Shown: piece after piece, positions 20,405 to 32,366 of the stretch | Numbering within the stretch: position 1 is the first letter of the stretch | How the letters are laid out: each line of letters begins with the position of its first letter | Source of the DNA: Plotosus lineatus | Lineage: Eukaryota > Chordata > Actinopteri > Siluriformes > Plotosidae | Direction: 5' to 3' | DNA length: 64,000 nt | NCBI GenBank assembly: GCA_024760905.1 | Contig: CM045734.1 | Location: 45,326,064 to 45,390,063 of the forward strand | Translations under genes and position numbers: made by a program | Notes under the pieces: generated by a model | What the model was told of the DNA's origin: nothing | Databases searched by the model: none | What the model saw: the letters and a program-made list of their open reading frames with translations, nothing else

Positions 20405-22082
20405 GATGTAAATGCTGTAGCTGTGTCAAAGGCCAAAGAGAGGGCGTATTATGACTTGTATGATAGGTTGGGCAGTAAGGAGGGAGAAAATATTTTATAC
20501 AGATTGGCACACCAGAGAAATAGAGATGGGAGGGACGTGCAGCAAGTTAGAGTGATTAAGGACAGAGTGGGAAATGTATTGACTGATGACAGAAGTGTGC
20601 TGGGAAGATGGAAAGAGTACTTTGAAGAGCTGATGAATGAGGAAAATGAGAGAGAAAAAAAGAGTAGAAGAGGTGACCGTTGAGGACCAGGGAGTAGCAA
20701 AGATTAGTAAGGGAGAAGTGAGGAGGGCATTGAAGAGGATGAAGAATAGAAAGGCATTTGGTCCTGATGACATACCGGTGGAGGTATGGAAGTGTCTAGG
20801 AGAGGTAGCAGTAGATTTCCTGACCAAAACATTCAACAAGGTCTTAGAAAGTGAGCAGATGCCAGAGGAATGGAAGAGAAGTGTGGCCATTTTTAAGAAC
20901 AAGGGAGACATGCAGAGTTGTGGCAACTACAGAGAGATAAAGTTGATGAGCCATACGATGAAGTTATGGGAAAGAATAGTGGAAGCTAGACTAAGGGCAG
21001 AGGTCAGCATTTGTGAACGACAGTTTGGTTTCATGCCAAGAAAGAGCACCACAGATGCAGTGTTTGCTTTGAGGATGTTAATAGAGAAGTACAGAGAAGG
21101 TCAGAGGGAGCTGCATTGTGCCTTTGTGGATCTAGAGAAAGCATATGACAGGGTGCCAAGAGAGGAACTGTGGTATTGTATGAGGAAGTCTGGAGTGGCA
21201 GAGAAGTATGCTAGACTGGTGCAGGACATGTATGAGAGATGTAAGACAGTGGTGAGGTGTGCTGTAGGTATGACAGACGAGTTCATGGTGGCGGTGGGAC
21301 TGCATCATGGGTCAGCTCTGAGCCCCTTCTTGTTTGCTGTGGTGATGGACAGGCTGACAGACGAGATTCGACAAGAATCTCCATGGACTATGATGTTTGC
21401 AGATGACATTGTGATCTGTAGTGAGAGCAGAGAACAAGTGCAGGAACACAGAGAGAGGTGAAGGTATGCCCTGGAAAGAAGAGGAACGAAGGTTAGTCTC
21501 AGTAAGACAGAATACATGAGTGTGAACGACAAGGACCCAAGAGGAACAGTGAGGTTAGAGGGGCAGAGATAAAGAAGGTGTAGGATTTTAAGTACTTAGG
21601 CTCAACAATCCAGAGCAATGGAGAGTGTGGAAAAGAGGTGAAGAAGCGTGTGCAGGCAGGTTGGAATGGTTGGAGAAAAGTGTCCGGTGTGATGTGTGAT
21701 AGGAGGCTATCGGCAAGAATGAAAGGAAAAGTGTACAAGACGGTGATGAGGCCAGCGATGTTGTATGGTTTAGAAACAGTGGCACTGAGGAAATAACAGG
21801 AGGCAGAGCTGGAAGGAGCAGAGATGAAAATTTAAATAGATTGAGATGGTTTGGACATGTGCAGAGGGGAGGGATAGTGAGTACATTGGTAGTAGGATGC
21901 TGAGAATGGAACTACCAGGCAGAAGGCCTAGAGGAAGACCAAAGAGAAGACTTATGGATGTGGTGAAGGAGGACATGAAGGTAGTTGGTGTAAGAAAGAA
22001 GATGCAGAGGATCGTGTGAGATGGAGGCAGATGATTCACTGTGGCGACCCCTTAAGGGAACAGCCGAAAGGAAAAGAAGAGT
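20405..22082 (+). pseudogene. RTE LINE, 5'-truncated, reverse transcriptase remnant (copy B)
   Basis: The frame begins in the linker before the reverse transcriptase (VAVSKAKERAYYDLYDR). It shifts at an A tract near 20655 and then runs 20637-21461. Seen in order are [18 protein letters not shown], the motif A block [12 protein letters not shown] and the catalytic [13 protein letters not shown] (YXDD-type, FADD) near 21390-21430. A TGA replaces a Trp codon just after EHRER. Downstream, more of the C-terminal domain survives in pieces, with a deletion near 21835. The end is GACCCCTTAAGGGAACAGCC plus GAAAGGAAAAGAAG. The endonuclease is absent, so it cannot move autonomously. RTE-clade assignment is from motif recognition. 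Confidence 0.85.
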
Positions 22083-22149
22083 AAATGCTGGAGCTAGATC
22101 CATTTCTTGTTGCGTATTTTGTCAGAGAAAAAAAAAAAAGATTACTAAC

Positions 22150-22776
22150 CTGCTTGTTTCCCTCTTGTGCTGTGGTCCACTCACGCACAGAATTTTGAAC
22201 CAGCCTGGTCTCGTTTATCATGTCATCTGGAATGTTCTCTTTCACAACGTCTGTAATCTGTTCCTGGAACATTTCTCTTTTTGGTTTCATCAAAGTCTGC
22301 TGGGTGCTTGTGTGTTCTTTTGTGTGTTTTCTCCGTACAAGTCCCATTTTTTTCATAATTGACATTGCCCATGATTTTGACGGTGGAGCCTAGCTCCCAT
22401 ACTCTGGTAAGAGTATTTAGTTTTTGTGCAATACTCTTTTGTGCGTGCCAGAAATCACAATGCTCTTATTCCTGCAGGCTCAGGTTTTTAATGTACGTCC
22501 AAGTTGACTTGTCCAACTGATTCTGCAGTGCCAATGACTTCTCACACCGCTTATGAAGTTCTGTCACTAAATCCGGACTTTTCATAACTTTTAACTCCTT
22601 CAAATACCCTGTCTTAAAATAACAGACAGTGCTTTCAGGTAGTGGAGACTCATGTTTACAGAAATTTCTCATGTCTGCTTGGTTCCCATATTCCGTGACA
22701 TAATGTCCAACACGTGCTCTGATGTCTGCATTATAATGATCATATTGTCTGTGAAACGTCTTAGTTTTAGGGCCCA
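22150..22776 (-). pseudogene. Pogo-like DDE transposase relic, N-terminal half
   Basis: The minus-strand frame from ATG at 22776 reads MGPKTKTFHRQYDHYNADIR, then VGHYVTEYGNQADMRNF, then ESTVCYFKTGYLKEL, a helix-turn-helix region of pogo-like transposases. After stops and frameshifts come SIVISGTHKRVLHKN, then SKSWAMSIMKKMGLVRRK, the conserved WA..L..RMG.VKRK block, then ENIPDDMI and REWTTAQEGNKQ. It ends at a donor-like CAG|GTTAGT at 22150/22149. The next conserved block continues at 18064 and below. At least three disabling lesions are visible, so it is not functional. The family match is by motif order. Confidence 0.65.
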
Positions 22777-22917
22777 TAACAATGCCAACCTGCTTATTTG
22801 CAGCTATGGTCACGGCCACTGATATTCATGCAGGTTCAGGTATCCTCGGCAAAGTTTTTTCATAACCAGTTCAACAAAGGCATTGCTGCAACAACCAGCT
22901 GCAGACTTGTCTAAATA

Positions 22918-23093
22918 CAGTCAGTCCTCTACTTACGAAAACCTCTGAATACAAAAAATCCAGGTTATGAAAAACATTTCCTAAATTTTCATCCTCTGTA
23001 TACGAAACAACCTCCTCTTACGAAAAGCGCCAAACGCGCCATTCAAACGTTAAAATGCACCATTCAAACATTAAAACGCGCCATTCAAACAAT
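22918..23093 (+). mobile_element. Tigger-type family B, left-end fragment
   Basis: It starts CAGTCAGTCCTCTACTTACG after a TA and has TACGAAACAACC and CTTACGAAAAGCGCC as in the other copies. It then breaks off after three tandem CATTCAAAC-type units. No right end is present. Confidence 0.75.
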
Positions 23094-25394
23094 GGTAAAT
23101 TATCAAAATACTGCCCAGCCCAACGGCTGTTGCAGAACTTGTATGGCATTTGGAATAAAGTGTTCGGTAAGCACGTACAAAAAGCTCTGAATATGACACA
23201 CTAACCCTGATCCCTCAGGCAGTGTTCTTTGTCAGACTATACAGTGAATATCCTCTAATGATTATTAAAGTCTGTTTTATGCCATCACATCACAATTTTG
23301 GACTTGGGTAGGAAATGAGCTTGCACAAATAAAACTTTCTTTGCAGTGAACTTGTAATAATAACCGTGCATTGTTTCCCCTTTTCTATAAGCATACAATA
23401 ATATAGTATGCACTTTTAGGTGCGTATAGGTTCTATGTACTTTTCCATAATTGGTGGGTTTTGGATGAATAGTATAGCAAAACACGCCAATTAATACAAT
23501 TTCAGCCACCCACAGATTTTTAACAGTGTTTTGTCTTTAGTACAGTAGCTGTGAGAATAGCATGTTTTGCAAATCACATTAAATTAACTTTTTGCTTCAG
23601 ACAGTGAAACTGGAACATAAATGATCCATGTGAACCTGGTTTAATGATTCTTGATGTGTTATAACTATGTGGATAAATTTAATACAATCTGTCATATCTG
23701 TGGTTTTAATATGCCTTTGGACACTTTACTAATATTGTGTTTTTTTTTTTTTGTTTGTTTTTTTTTTGCATGCACTGAATTTGTGTACCCTCAGGCTTCA
23801 TTATCCAAGATAGTCTGGTCTTTAAATATAACAGAGAGGTACATGTTTAAACATGATGATGCTATCATGTTGACTGTTGCTCAGACTATCTTATGAACAA
23901 AAACGCCAGGCAAATTTGTCAGGTTTTGGTTCTTTTTATGCTTTACAGGCACCATTTTGGCACATAATCGCATTCTTTTCATATATGAGTAGATGTGGGG
24001 CCAAGCTGTTAAAGAATGTTAACTTAAAATGCATGCATGATGCCTACTTTTCATTGCGAACTTGTGTACTGCCTCTAAAATTTATGAAGAGATGAATGCT
24101 CCATTGTTAAATGCTAGTCCAAGTCATAAATGCTTTTAAAAGGAAAAAGATGGAATACTTTGTGTGACTGAATCAGCATTTTCTTTGTAACTGTTTGCAG
24201 CCGACGTATCATTTTGATGAGCTATGAAAACATATAATTTCATGAAGGATGGGGTGGCTTCTTTTAGATGCTCAAAATTTTCAGTGTAGCATTTCTTAAA
24301 GTAAGCATTATGGATTTGGTATTGTACCACAAGAGCCACTGCTTGGAATCCGTTCAAATGCCCCTCTTTTCAGTTGAACTCTGAATAGCTTGCCCCTGGG
24401 AAATGTGAGGAGTGACTTGCTTGACGAGGCCTGTCATAATTGAATGTTTTCATAGCTCTTTATGATTGAGCCTGCTGCAAATATGAGGAGGTGAGTCAGG
24501 AACTGCAGTCATGCAACAAATCCTTTTGCTTGTTAAGCTTTAAACTTGGTGCTTTGCCACCATAATTCTTGCCACGAACTGATTTCAGTGAAGTAGAGAA
24601 GAAAACCAAAGAAAAAATAAACCCTCCAGAATCCAGTTTTTAGCTTCACCAGGGAATGGAATGCATTTGGGCATAAATCGGGTTCATACATTTAAATGGC
24701 TCACGTTTTGGACAGGAACGGACAGGCCTGAAAGGGAAAATTCTCAAAAAAGGAAAAGCTTGCAGGTGAGCTAACACTAAATGTCAACAGTGTTTGTGTG
24801 TGTGGGGCGCTGATCGACACAAGGCTTAAATACTATGCTTGGTCACTTTGAGTTAGGCAGTTAACTTTTGTATAACACGATTTACTTGTAAAGCAATAAT
24901 TTCCACAATAAATCAAGATTTCCTGAATAGTCACACAAAAATCTTGCCATATAGCTCCTTTTTCGGTGCCATTATCATAAACCATACGTTCATAATTGTC
25001 CTTGCTGAAAAATACAGTTGGCGTGATGGGATATTTTGATGCAGTTAGACAACATGTTGTCTGAAAAACTGGGCTCTTCTTGGTTCAGGTCAGTCGGCAA
25101 CAGTGTCCTCAGGTTTCAGTTGTAGCTGTGTGCTACGCCCAGTCAGCCTACTCAAATTACCTCTGCACTGTAGGCTCTCTATCTGCACGGGCTACCCTTC
25201 AGGCCTCACACTTACTGTCCCTTTGGGTTTTCCATTGTTCAAGGGGTATACATTAATGTTTAAGAAAGAAAGGACTCATTGCTACTTACTCAGAAGGTTT
25301 TCTGCTTTTTCTTCTGGTAATGATCTGAACTGTATTAATAAAAATGTAACTATATTCAGTACATTCATCACGCCCTTGTGTAGTCTTTCACCAA
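23094..25394. other. Unique DNA, no gene seen
   Basis: No coding gene, RNA gene or clear repeat was recognised on either strand. Confidence 0.5.
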
Positions 25395-25680
25395 AATGTT
25401 AGCATACGTTGGAAACATGTATTCGAGCATGATAATGCCTCTGTGCCCACCATGAGACTTGTAAAGATAATTTGCTAATTTTGGAACAGAAGAATTTGGG
25501 TGGTGTGCACAAAGCTGTGATCTCAGCCCTGTTACACACATTTGGGATGAAATGAAATTTGACCTTTACCCCCTGACATCATTGTCTCATCTTAGTAACA
25601 CTTTTGAGGGTAGATGTGCACAATCCCCCTAGCCATGCTGCAGTTTCTTAGAGAAAGAAGAAGTTATTACAGCACAAAGG
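25395..25680 (+). pseudogene. Very old Tc1-like transposase relic
   Basis: A decayed stretch reads ATTCGAGCATGATAATGCCT, recalling the FEHDNA.V motif around the second catalytic Asp of Tc1 transposases. It continues to CCTGTTACACACATTTGGGA and the GATGAAATG block that lines up with the usual PIEHLWDEL region. A block resembling the usual AVIAAKG end then lies near 25660. All frames are broken. Recognition rests on collinear motifs in decayed DNA. Confidence 0.45.
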
Positions 25681-27422
25681 AAGACTAAATCTAGAAAGAC
25701 ATTTGCCATGGAAAATGGCTAGTGGATTTAGCCAGACAGGGTATTTTTGATTCCAGCATTATACCTTTTGAGTATAGTTATGTCATGATCACAGAAGTGC
25801 CTGACATTACATGCTCCCAGTGTGGCTCCCTATAGTAAACTTTTAAATTAACTTAGGCTTGACTAATTTGCACCATGGTGCTTTTACCTTAAAGTTGAGA
25901 TTTTATGACATTGTACTTCCAGATGTCTGACTTGTACAAATTTATTTCTAGTAATCTTGTTCTTTAAAACTTTCTCCCCCATACGTTGCTTTGTGGCCTG
26001 ATTAATTGTATACTATCCAGATGTCTTCACGATTGTCTGCACATGAACATTGTACACTTAAATGCACTGAATCTGTCAAATTCTACAAACCCTCAGTTGC
26101 TGTATTCTCGCTTTATCGTCTGAAATTGTCATCGTTGAGCCTTGTAATGCCCAGATGTTGTGGCCATCCTTCTAATTTGTTGGCATACCCATCAGTCACC
26201 GATTCCTGTTTAAAAACTGCTGCAAGACCTGATAAAATTCCATATGCCATGGTGTTGATTAGCGTGTAGATGCAGATGGTGAAGAGGAAGCCTAAGTATG
26301 ACCTTAAAATTGGAGCTAGCTTGTTGAAAGATCTATCAGTATGGACTCAAGCAGTGTTCACTGATTAGATATCTGATGATTTCTATAATTGTTGGCAGTC
26401 TAGGAGGTGTAATGAGTATTTCTCTTTCCTCTATAAATCACTTGGGCACCAGCCAATCATGTATGTATGCATGTAGGCAGGGACTGACAACCCCTATGGA
26501 CGCCATACCATGTTGGATTAGCAGCATTTTAGAAAAAAACATGGCCTCAAGTACATCAGAGGAAGCCTGTTTTGGATTGAAATTAGTCAAAATGCTTCTA
26601 CTAGCAAAACTACAGTTCATCCTACCTTGCTTGTTTTCCCTGCCAAAGTGCATTTGGAGCATCTTAAGTTTGTTTTTACAAATAAAACTAGGGTTGCTTT
26701 GGTACCAGAGAATCCATGCTGATGAAGCCTCCTGGTGGGGTATTTTGAACTTTTTGTTCAAAGAAAGAATATTAATACATGTTTACTGAAAGCTCCTCTC
26801 ATCATGCATGTGGTTGTTCAGAGTAATGCTCAGGGCTATGTTCTTGAACTGAGCCTAGTTTGTTTATTAAAATTAGTGTGCAACGTGATATTCTCACCTG
26901 GACTGTTGAAAACTTGTTCCACGTGTTTTTTTTTATTTCTTGTATTACTGATCATTTTGTGTTTCCATGACTGTTTTTCACAGGTATTCTGGCATTTTGT
27001 GAATGGTAGCGATAGGTCAACAGCTGATTCAACATGGCTACAGTCCAGACTTTATTGTGTAGTATTTCTTAGAGGTGTTATTCAAATCTTGGCTTCCATG
27101 AGCTTGGCCCTGTTATGTAAATGGCTAGTATGGAATGTTTCCTAAGATAATTCTAGGCTTTCTCCTCCATTGGATTATCAGGAAGATTGTGAAACATATA
27201 CTGATTTCATTGTTGATTCTGTGGGCTGGAAAAATTTTAACATGAGGTGCTTCAGCTCAGGTGGATCTTGTCACCCATTTATTGGATGTTCCAGGAAATT
27301 GTTCAGCAGTTGGGCATCGGAAAAAGTAGTTAATTCCTTGACCATAGTTGGCAAAACGTACCACAAGAATGGGAGGACAAAAAATTGGAAGCCAGTGGCA
27401 CTTGAAGCCAGATCTAGTTTAC
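25681..27422. other. Unique DNA, no gene recognised
   Basis: Several medium-length frames exist on both strands (for example 26376-26789 plus and 26438-26761 minus, which overlap each other). None has a domain, signal or family pattern that I can name. Confidence 0.4.
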
Positions 27423-27424
27423 TA

Positions 27425-29001
27425 CAGTGGTATGAAAAAGTATCTGAACCTTTTGGAATTTCTCACATTTCTGCATAAAATCACCATCAAATGTTATATG
27501 ATCTTTGTCAAAATCACACAGATGAAAAAACAGTGTCTGCTTTAACTAAAACCACCCAAACATTTATAGGTTTTCATATTTTAATGAGGATAGCATGCAA
27601 ACAATGACAGAAGGGGGAGGAATAAGTAACCGAACCCTCTGCCTAAGGAGACTTAAAGAGCAATTGAAACCAATTTTTACCAAACAATTTAAGTCAGTTG
27701 TGTGACCAATCACTGATGAGTGGCTTAAAGCTGCCCTGCCCACAAAAAACACACACCTGGTAAGAATTGTCTTGATGAGAAGCATTGTCTGATGGGCACC
27801 ATGGCTTGCTCAAAAGAGCTGTCTGAAGACCTGTGATCAAGAATTGTTGATTTGTACAAAGCTGGGAAAGGATACAAAACCATCTCTAAAAGTCTGGATG
27901 TTCATCAATCGACAGTCAGAGAAGTTGTCGACAAATGGAGAGAGTATGGCACTGTTGCTTCTCTCCCAAGGAGTGGCCGTCCACCAAAGATGACGCCAAG
28001 AGTTCAGCGCAGAATGCTCAGAGAGGTAAAAAAAAAACCCAAGAGTGTCTGCTAAAGACTTACAGAAATCACTGGCACAGTCCAATATCTCTGTGCACAC
28101 ATCAACTATATGTAAAACAATGGCCAAGAATGGTGTTCATGGGAGGACTCCAAGGAGGAAGCCACTGCTGTTTAAAAAAACATTGTTGCTTGTTTAATGT
28201 TCACAAAAAGGCACTTGGACACTCCACAGAATTTTTGGCAAAATATTTTGTGGACTGATGAAACCAAAGTTGAATTGTTTGGGAGGAACACAATGTCATG
28301 TGTGGAGGAAAATTGGAACAGCTCACCAACATCAACACCTCATCCCCACCGTGAAGCATGGTAGAGGGTGCATCATGGTTTGGGGCTGTTTTGCTGCCTC
28401 AGGGCCTGGACAACTTGCAATCATTAATGGAAAAATGAATTAAAAAGTTTATCAGGATGCTTTGCAGGAAAACCTGAGGCCGTCTGTCAGACAGTTGGAG
28501 CTAAAAAGAGGATGGATGCTGCAACAAGACAATGATCCAAAACACAGAAGTAAATCAACTTCAGAATGGTTTCAGAAGAACAAAATACACGTTCTGGAGT
28601 GGCCAAGTCAAAGTCCAGACTTGAACCCCATTGAGATGCTGTGGCACGACCTCAAGAGAGCGATTCATGCCGGACATCCCAGGAATCTGACTGAACTACA
28701 GCAGTTTTGCAAAGAAGAATGGGCCAAGATTAGTCCTGATCGATGTGCCAGACTGATCTACAGCTACAGGAAGCATCTGGTTGAAGTTATTGCTGCCAAA
28801 GGGTAGGGGGGGGCACAAAATATTAAATGTGATGGTTCAGTTACTTTTTCCTCCCCCTTCTGTCATTGTTTGCATGCTATCCTCATTAATCATTGTTTTT
28901 TCATCTGTGTGATTTTGACAAAGATCAGATCACATTTGATGGTGATTTTATGCGGAAATGTGAGAAATTCCAAAAGGTTCAGATACTTTTTCATACCACT
29001 G
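27425..29001 (+). mobile_element. Tc1-type DNA transposon, full length, inactive
   Basis: The ends are CAGTGGTATGAAAAAGTATC and GATACTTTTTCATACCACTG, perfect inverses over 20 bases. TA duplicates lie at 27423-27424 and 29002-29003. The inverted repeats are long: 27425-27636 (212 bp) on the left and 28834-29001 (168 bp) on the right. The left repeat carries about 44 extra bases near 27530-27580, or the right has lost them. The transposase between them is broken. Confidence 0.92.
27801..28806 (+). pseudogene. Tc1 transposase pseudogene
   Basis: The frame starts MACSKELSEDL at 27801 and meets an in-frame TGA at 27834. The paired-like helix-turn-helix follows: LYKAGKGYKTISKSLDVHQS, then VDKWREYGT. 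A frameshift occurs in an A run near 28030. The first catalytic Asp survives in a TDETK context at 28257. A second frameshift follows near 28290, then GCIMVWGCFAASG, a stop at 28441, the second Asp in MLQQDNDPKHRS and the catalytic Glu in SPDLNPIEMLW (DD34E type). It ends EVIAAKG. The three catalytic residues are present but spread over broken frames. Confidence 0.92.
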
Positions 29002-29084
29002 TACATTGTATTGAAATTTTAATTCACTGCAACAGTAAAAAAGATTCTATAAGTAATCTTTTTTTTTCTTTCCCCCCAACTTTG

Positions 29085-29316
29085 GCCAGTTCCCACCCTG
29101 AAAGTATTGCTTCTTTACCATGCCATCACCAACCAAGAAGGGGTGAAAGCAGAAGCATGTAACATGTAATGTTATCACCCGAGCCTTTATAAACTGCTAC
29201 GCATGTGCATTCAATGGTTGCTTAACATTTTCAGAAAGGAAGTGCTCTCCACCTTGTATACATAAAATCACAGATGCCCATAATTGTCTGTTGATTTCTG
29301 TAAGTGATCAGGAGGT
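29085..29316 (-). mobile_element. Older SINE-like repeat, part 1 (split by LINE copy C)
   Basis: AGTTCCCACCC, then CATCACCAACCA, then AAACTGCTACGCATGTGCAT lines up with the intact copy at 45090-45475. The repeat stops at GTAAGTGATCAGGAGGT, the target duplication of the RTE LINE, and resumes at 32367. Confidence 0.7.
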
Positions 29317-29344
29317 CTTCTTCTTTTCCTTTCGGCTTTTCCCT

Positions 29345-31103
29345 TCAGGGGTCGCCACAGCAAACCATGTGCTTCCATCTCACCCTATCCTCTGTATCTT
29401 CTATTCTTACTCCAACGACCTTCATGTCCTCCTTCACCACATCTATAAATCTTCTCTTTGGTCTTCCTCTTGGCCTTCTGGCTGGTAGTTCCAACCTCAG
29501 CATCTTACGACCAATATACTCACTATCCCTCCTCTGTACATGCCCAAACCATCTCAATCTAGCCTCTCTGACTTTGTTTCCAAAACCTCGAAAATGTGCT
29601 GTCCCTCTGATGTACTTATTCCTGATCCTATCCATCCTTGTTACTACCACAGAGAACCTCAACGGTAGCAGAGATGAAAATGCTGGCTTCATAATCGTCT
29701 TGTACACTTTTCATTCTTGCCGATACCTTCCTATCACACCGGACACTTTTCTCCAACCATTCCAACCTGTCTGCAGATGCCTCGTCACCTCTTTTGCACA
29801 CTCTCCATTGCTCTGGACTGTTGAGCCCGAGTACTTAAAATCCTCCACCTTCCTTATCTCTGCTCCCTGTAACCTCACTGTTCATATGTATTCTGTCTTA
29901 CTGAGGCTAACCTTCATTCCTCTCCTTTCCAGGGCATACCTCCACCTCTCTAGATTTTCCTGCACTTGTTCTCTGCTCTCACTGCAGATCACAATGTCAT
30001 CTGCAAACATCATAGTCCATGGAGATTCTTGTCGAACCTCGTCTGTCAGCCTGTCCATCACCACAGCAAACAAGAAGGGGCTCAGAGCTGACCCTTGATG
30101 CAGTACCACCTCCACCTTGAACTCTACGGTCACACTGACAGCCCACCTCACCACTGTCTTACATCTCTGAAACATGTCCTGCACCACTCTAACATACTTC
30201 TCTGCCACTCCAGACTTTCTCGTGCAATACCACAGTTCCTCTCTCGGCACCCTGTCATATGCTTTCTCTAGACCCATAAAGGCACACTGCAGCTCCCTCT
30301 GACCTTCTCTATACTTCTCTATTAACATCCTCAAAGCAAACACTGCATCTGTGATGCTCTTTCTTGGCATGAAACCAAACTGTCGTTCACAAATGCTGAC
30401 CTCTGCCCTTAGTCTAGCTTCCACTATTCTTTCCCATAACTTCATCGTATGGCTTATCAACTTTATCCCTCTGTAGTTGCCACAACTCTACACATCATCC
30501 TTGTTCTTAAAAATGGACACAAGCACACTTCTCCATTCCTCTGGCATCTGCTCACTCTCTAAGACCTTCTTGAATGTACATGTCAGAAAATCTACTGCTA
30601 CCTCTCCTAGACACTTCCATATCTCCACTGGTATGTCATCAGGACCAACTGCCTTTCCACTCTTCATCCTCTTCAATGCCCTCCTCACTTGACCCTTACT
30701 AATCTTTGCTACTTCCTGGTCCTCAACAGTCACCTCTTCTACTCTTTTTTTTTTTTTTTTTTCTCTCTCATTTTCCTCATTCATCAGCTCTTCAAAGTAC
30801 TCTTTCCATCTTCCCAGCACACTTCTGTCATCAGTCAACACGTTTCCCACTCGGTCCTTAATCACTAACTTGCTGCACGTCCTTCCCATCTCCATTTCTC
30901 TGCTGTGCCAACCTGTATAAATAATTTTCTCCCTCCTTACTGTCCAACCTAGCATACAAGTCATCATACGCCCTCAGTTTGGCCTTTGACACCGCTACCT
31001 TTGCCTTACGCTGTGTCTCCCTGTACTCCAGTTTACTCTCTTCGGTCCTCTCAATGTCCCATTTCTTCTTAGCTAACCTCTTCTTTTGTACACACTCCTG
31101 CAC
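29345..31103 (-). pseudogene. RTE LINE reverse transcriptase and C-terminal domain (copy C)
   Basis: The minus-strand frame begins with a basic linker (VQKKRLAKKKWDIERTEESK) and shifts frame near 30880-30890. It continues through [20 protein letters not shown], a frameshift/stop near 30488, [55 protein letters not shown] and the catalytic [12 protein letters not shown] stop follows TEYI at 29882. The C-terminal part resumes with REARLRWFGHVQRRDSEYIG and ends at CCGDP. An 18-T run at 30745-30762 (A tract on the coding strand) marks the place where copy B also shifts frame. Confidence 0.9.
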
Positions 31104-31112
31104 TTCCTCATT

Positions 31113-32168
31113 CTACCACCAAGTTTCCTTATCTACTTTACTTCCAGAGGACACACCATGTACTCTCCTACCGGTCTCCCTGATCACATTGGCTGTGGTT
31201 GTCCAGTCATCTGGAAGACCACCCAAAACCTGTTTCAACTTCTCCTTGAAGACAACCCGACAATCTTCCTTTTTCAGCTTCCACCACTTTGTCTTCTGCT
31301 CTGCCTTTGCCTTCTTCACCTTTCTTACCATCAGCATCATCCTGCACACCACCATCCTATGCTGTTTGGCAACACTCCCACCCACTACTACTTTGCAGTC
31401 ATTGGTTTCCTTCAAATTACATCGCCTACACAAGATGTAGTCTACCTGTGTGCTCCTACCTCCACTTTTATAAGTCACCCTATGCTCCTGTCTCTTCTGG
31501 AAGAAAGTATTCACCACAGCCATTTCCATTCTTTTTACAAAATCTATCAACATCTGTCCTTCTGTGTTCCTGTCCTGGATACCAAACCTGCCAATCACGT
31601 CCTCGTACCCTCTGTTGCCTGCACCAACATGTCCATTGAAGTCTGCACCAATGACCACTCTTTCACCTCTGGGGGTACTCTGCATCACTTCATCTATCTC
31701 ACTCCAGAATCTCTCCTTCTCTTCTAGCTCACATCCTGCCTGAGGGGCATAAGCACTCACGACATTGAACATCACAACTTCAATTTCTTATTTGAGACTC
31801 ATCACTCTGTCTGACACTCTTTTCACTTCTAGAACATTCCCGACAAACCCCTCCTTGAAGACGACTCCATTTCTCTTCCAATCCACACCATGAAAAAACA
31901 GCTTAAACCCCTCTCCTAAGCTTCTAGCCTTGCTATCTTTCCACCTGGTTTCCTGAACACACAGTATTTCCACCTTCCTCCTTTGCATCATGTCAGCCAG
32001 CTCTCTACCTTTTCCTGTCATAGTTCCAACATTCAAAGTCCCTACTCTCAGTCCTAGACTCATGCTTTTCCTCTTCTCTCTCTCTCTGACTACAGACACG
32101 CCTCCCGCCTCTCCTTCTTCGACCAACAGTAGTCCAATTTCCACCAGCACCCTGTTGGTTAACAGCAC
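31113..32168 (-). pseudogene. RTE LINE AP-like endonuclease (copy C)
   Basis: The first part contains LRVGTLNVGTMTGKGRELAD and ILCVQETRW, the N-terminal core of APE-type endonucleases, with the catalytic Glu in QETRW. It is followed by GVVFKEGFVGNVLEVKRVSD. After a TAA at 31785 the frame resumes with NVVSAYAPQAG, VVIGADFNGHVGAG (catalytic Asp/Asn of GDFN type), STQVDYILCRR and the end SVAKQHRMVVCRM, where the active-site SDH is replaced by AKQHR. The endonuclease nicks target DNA for target-primed reverse transcription. In this copy a stop separates its two halves. Confidence 0.88.
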
Positions 32169-32366
32169 TGATGGCGATCGTTGTTAACCCGGGCCTTGAC
32201 CGATTCTGTATGAAATTTGTCTTTACGGTTTGCATTTTGTATTATGGCAAAAGTTTTACGCTGGATGCCCTTCCTGTCGCAACCCTCTGCATTTATCCAG
32301 CCTTGGGACCGGTGTGAGGGCGGGCACTTATTTGTGCCCCCCCTCACGGCTGCATTTGTAAGTGAT

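Larger units (their letters stand above)
29317..32366 (-). mobile_element. RTE LINE, nearly full length (copy C)
   Basis: A 3050 bp element on the minus strand, with its 5' region near 32366 and its 3' tail (GCGACCCCTGAAGGGAAAAG, then CCGAAAGGAAAAGAAGAAG) at 29317. GTAAGTGATCAGGAGGT (29300-29316) and GTAAGTGACCAGGAGGT (32367-32383) are the target duplication, with one mismatch in 17. The order is a 5' region, then the AP-like endonuclease, then the reverse transcriptase, then the C-terminal domain. The 5' region contains the block that also appears in SINE subfamily I. Confidence 0.9.

Noticed and set aside
22021..22365. Open frames of about 110 codons on both strands
   Set aside because: The plus-strand frame is antisense to the pogo-like relic and the LINE tail. 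The minus-strand one is a part of the relic already described.
26376..26789. A 137-codon plus-strand frame, with a 107-codon minus-strand frame over the same bases
   Set aside because: Both overlap on opposite strands and neither shows a recognisable motif. I could not support either as a gene.
31086..31727. A 213-codon plus-strand frame
   Set aside because: It is antisense to the LINE endonuclease coding sequence and has no independent support.
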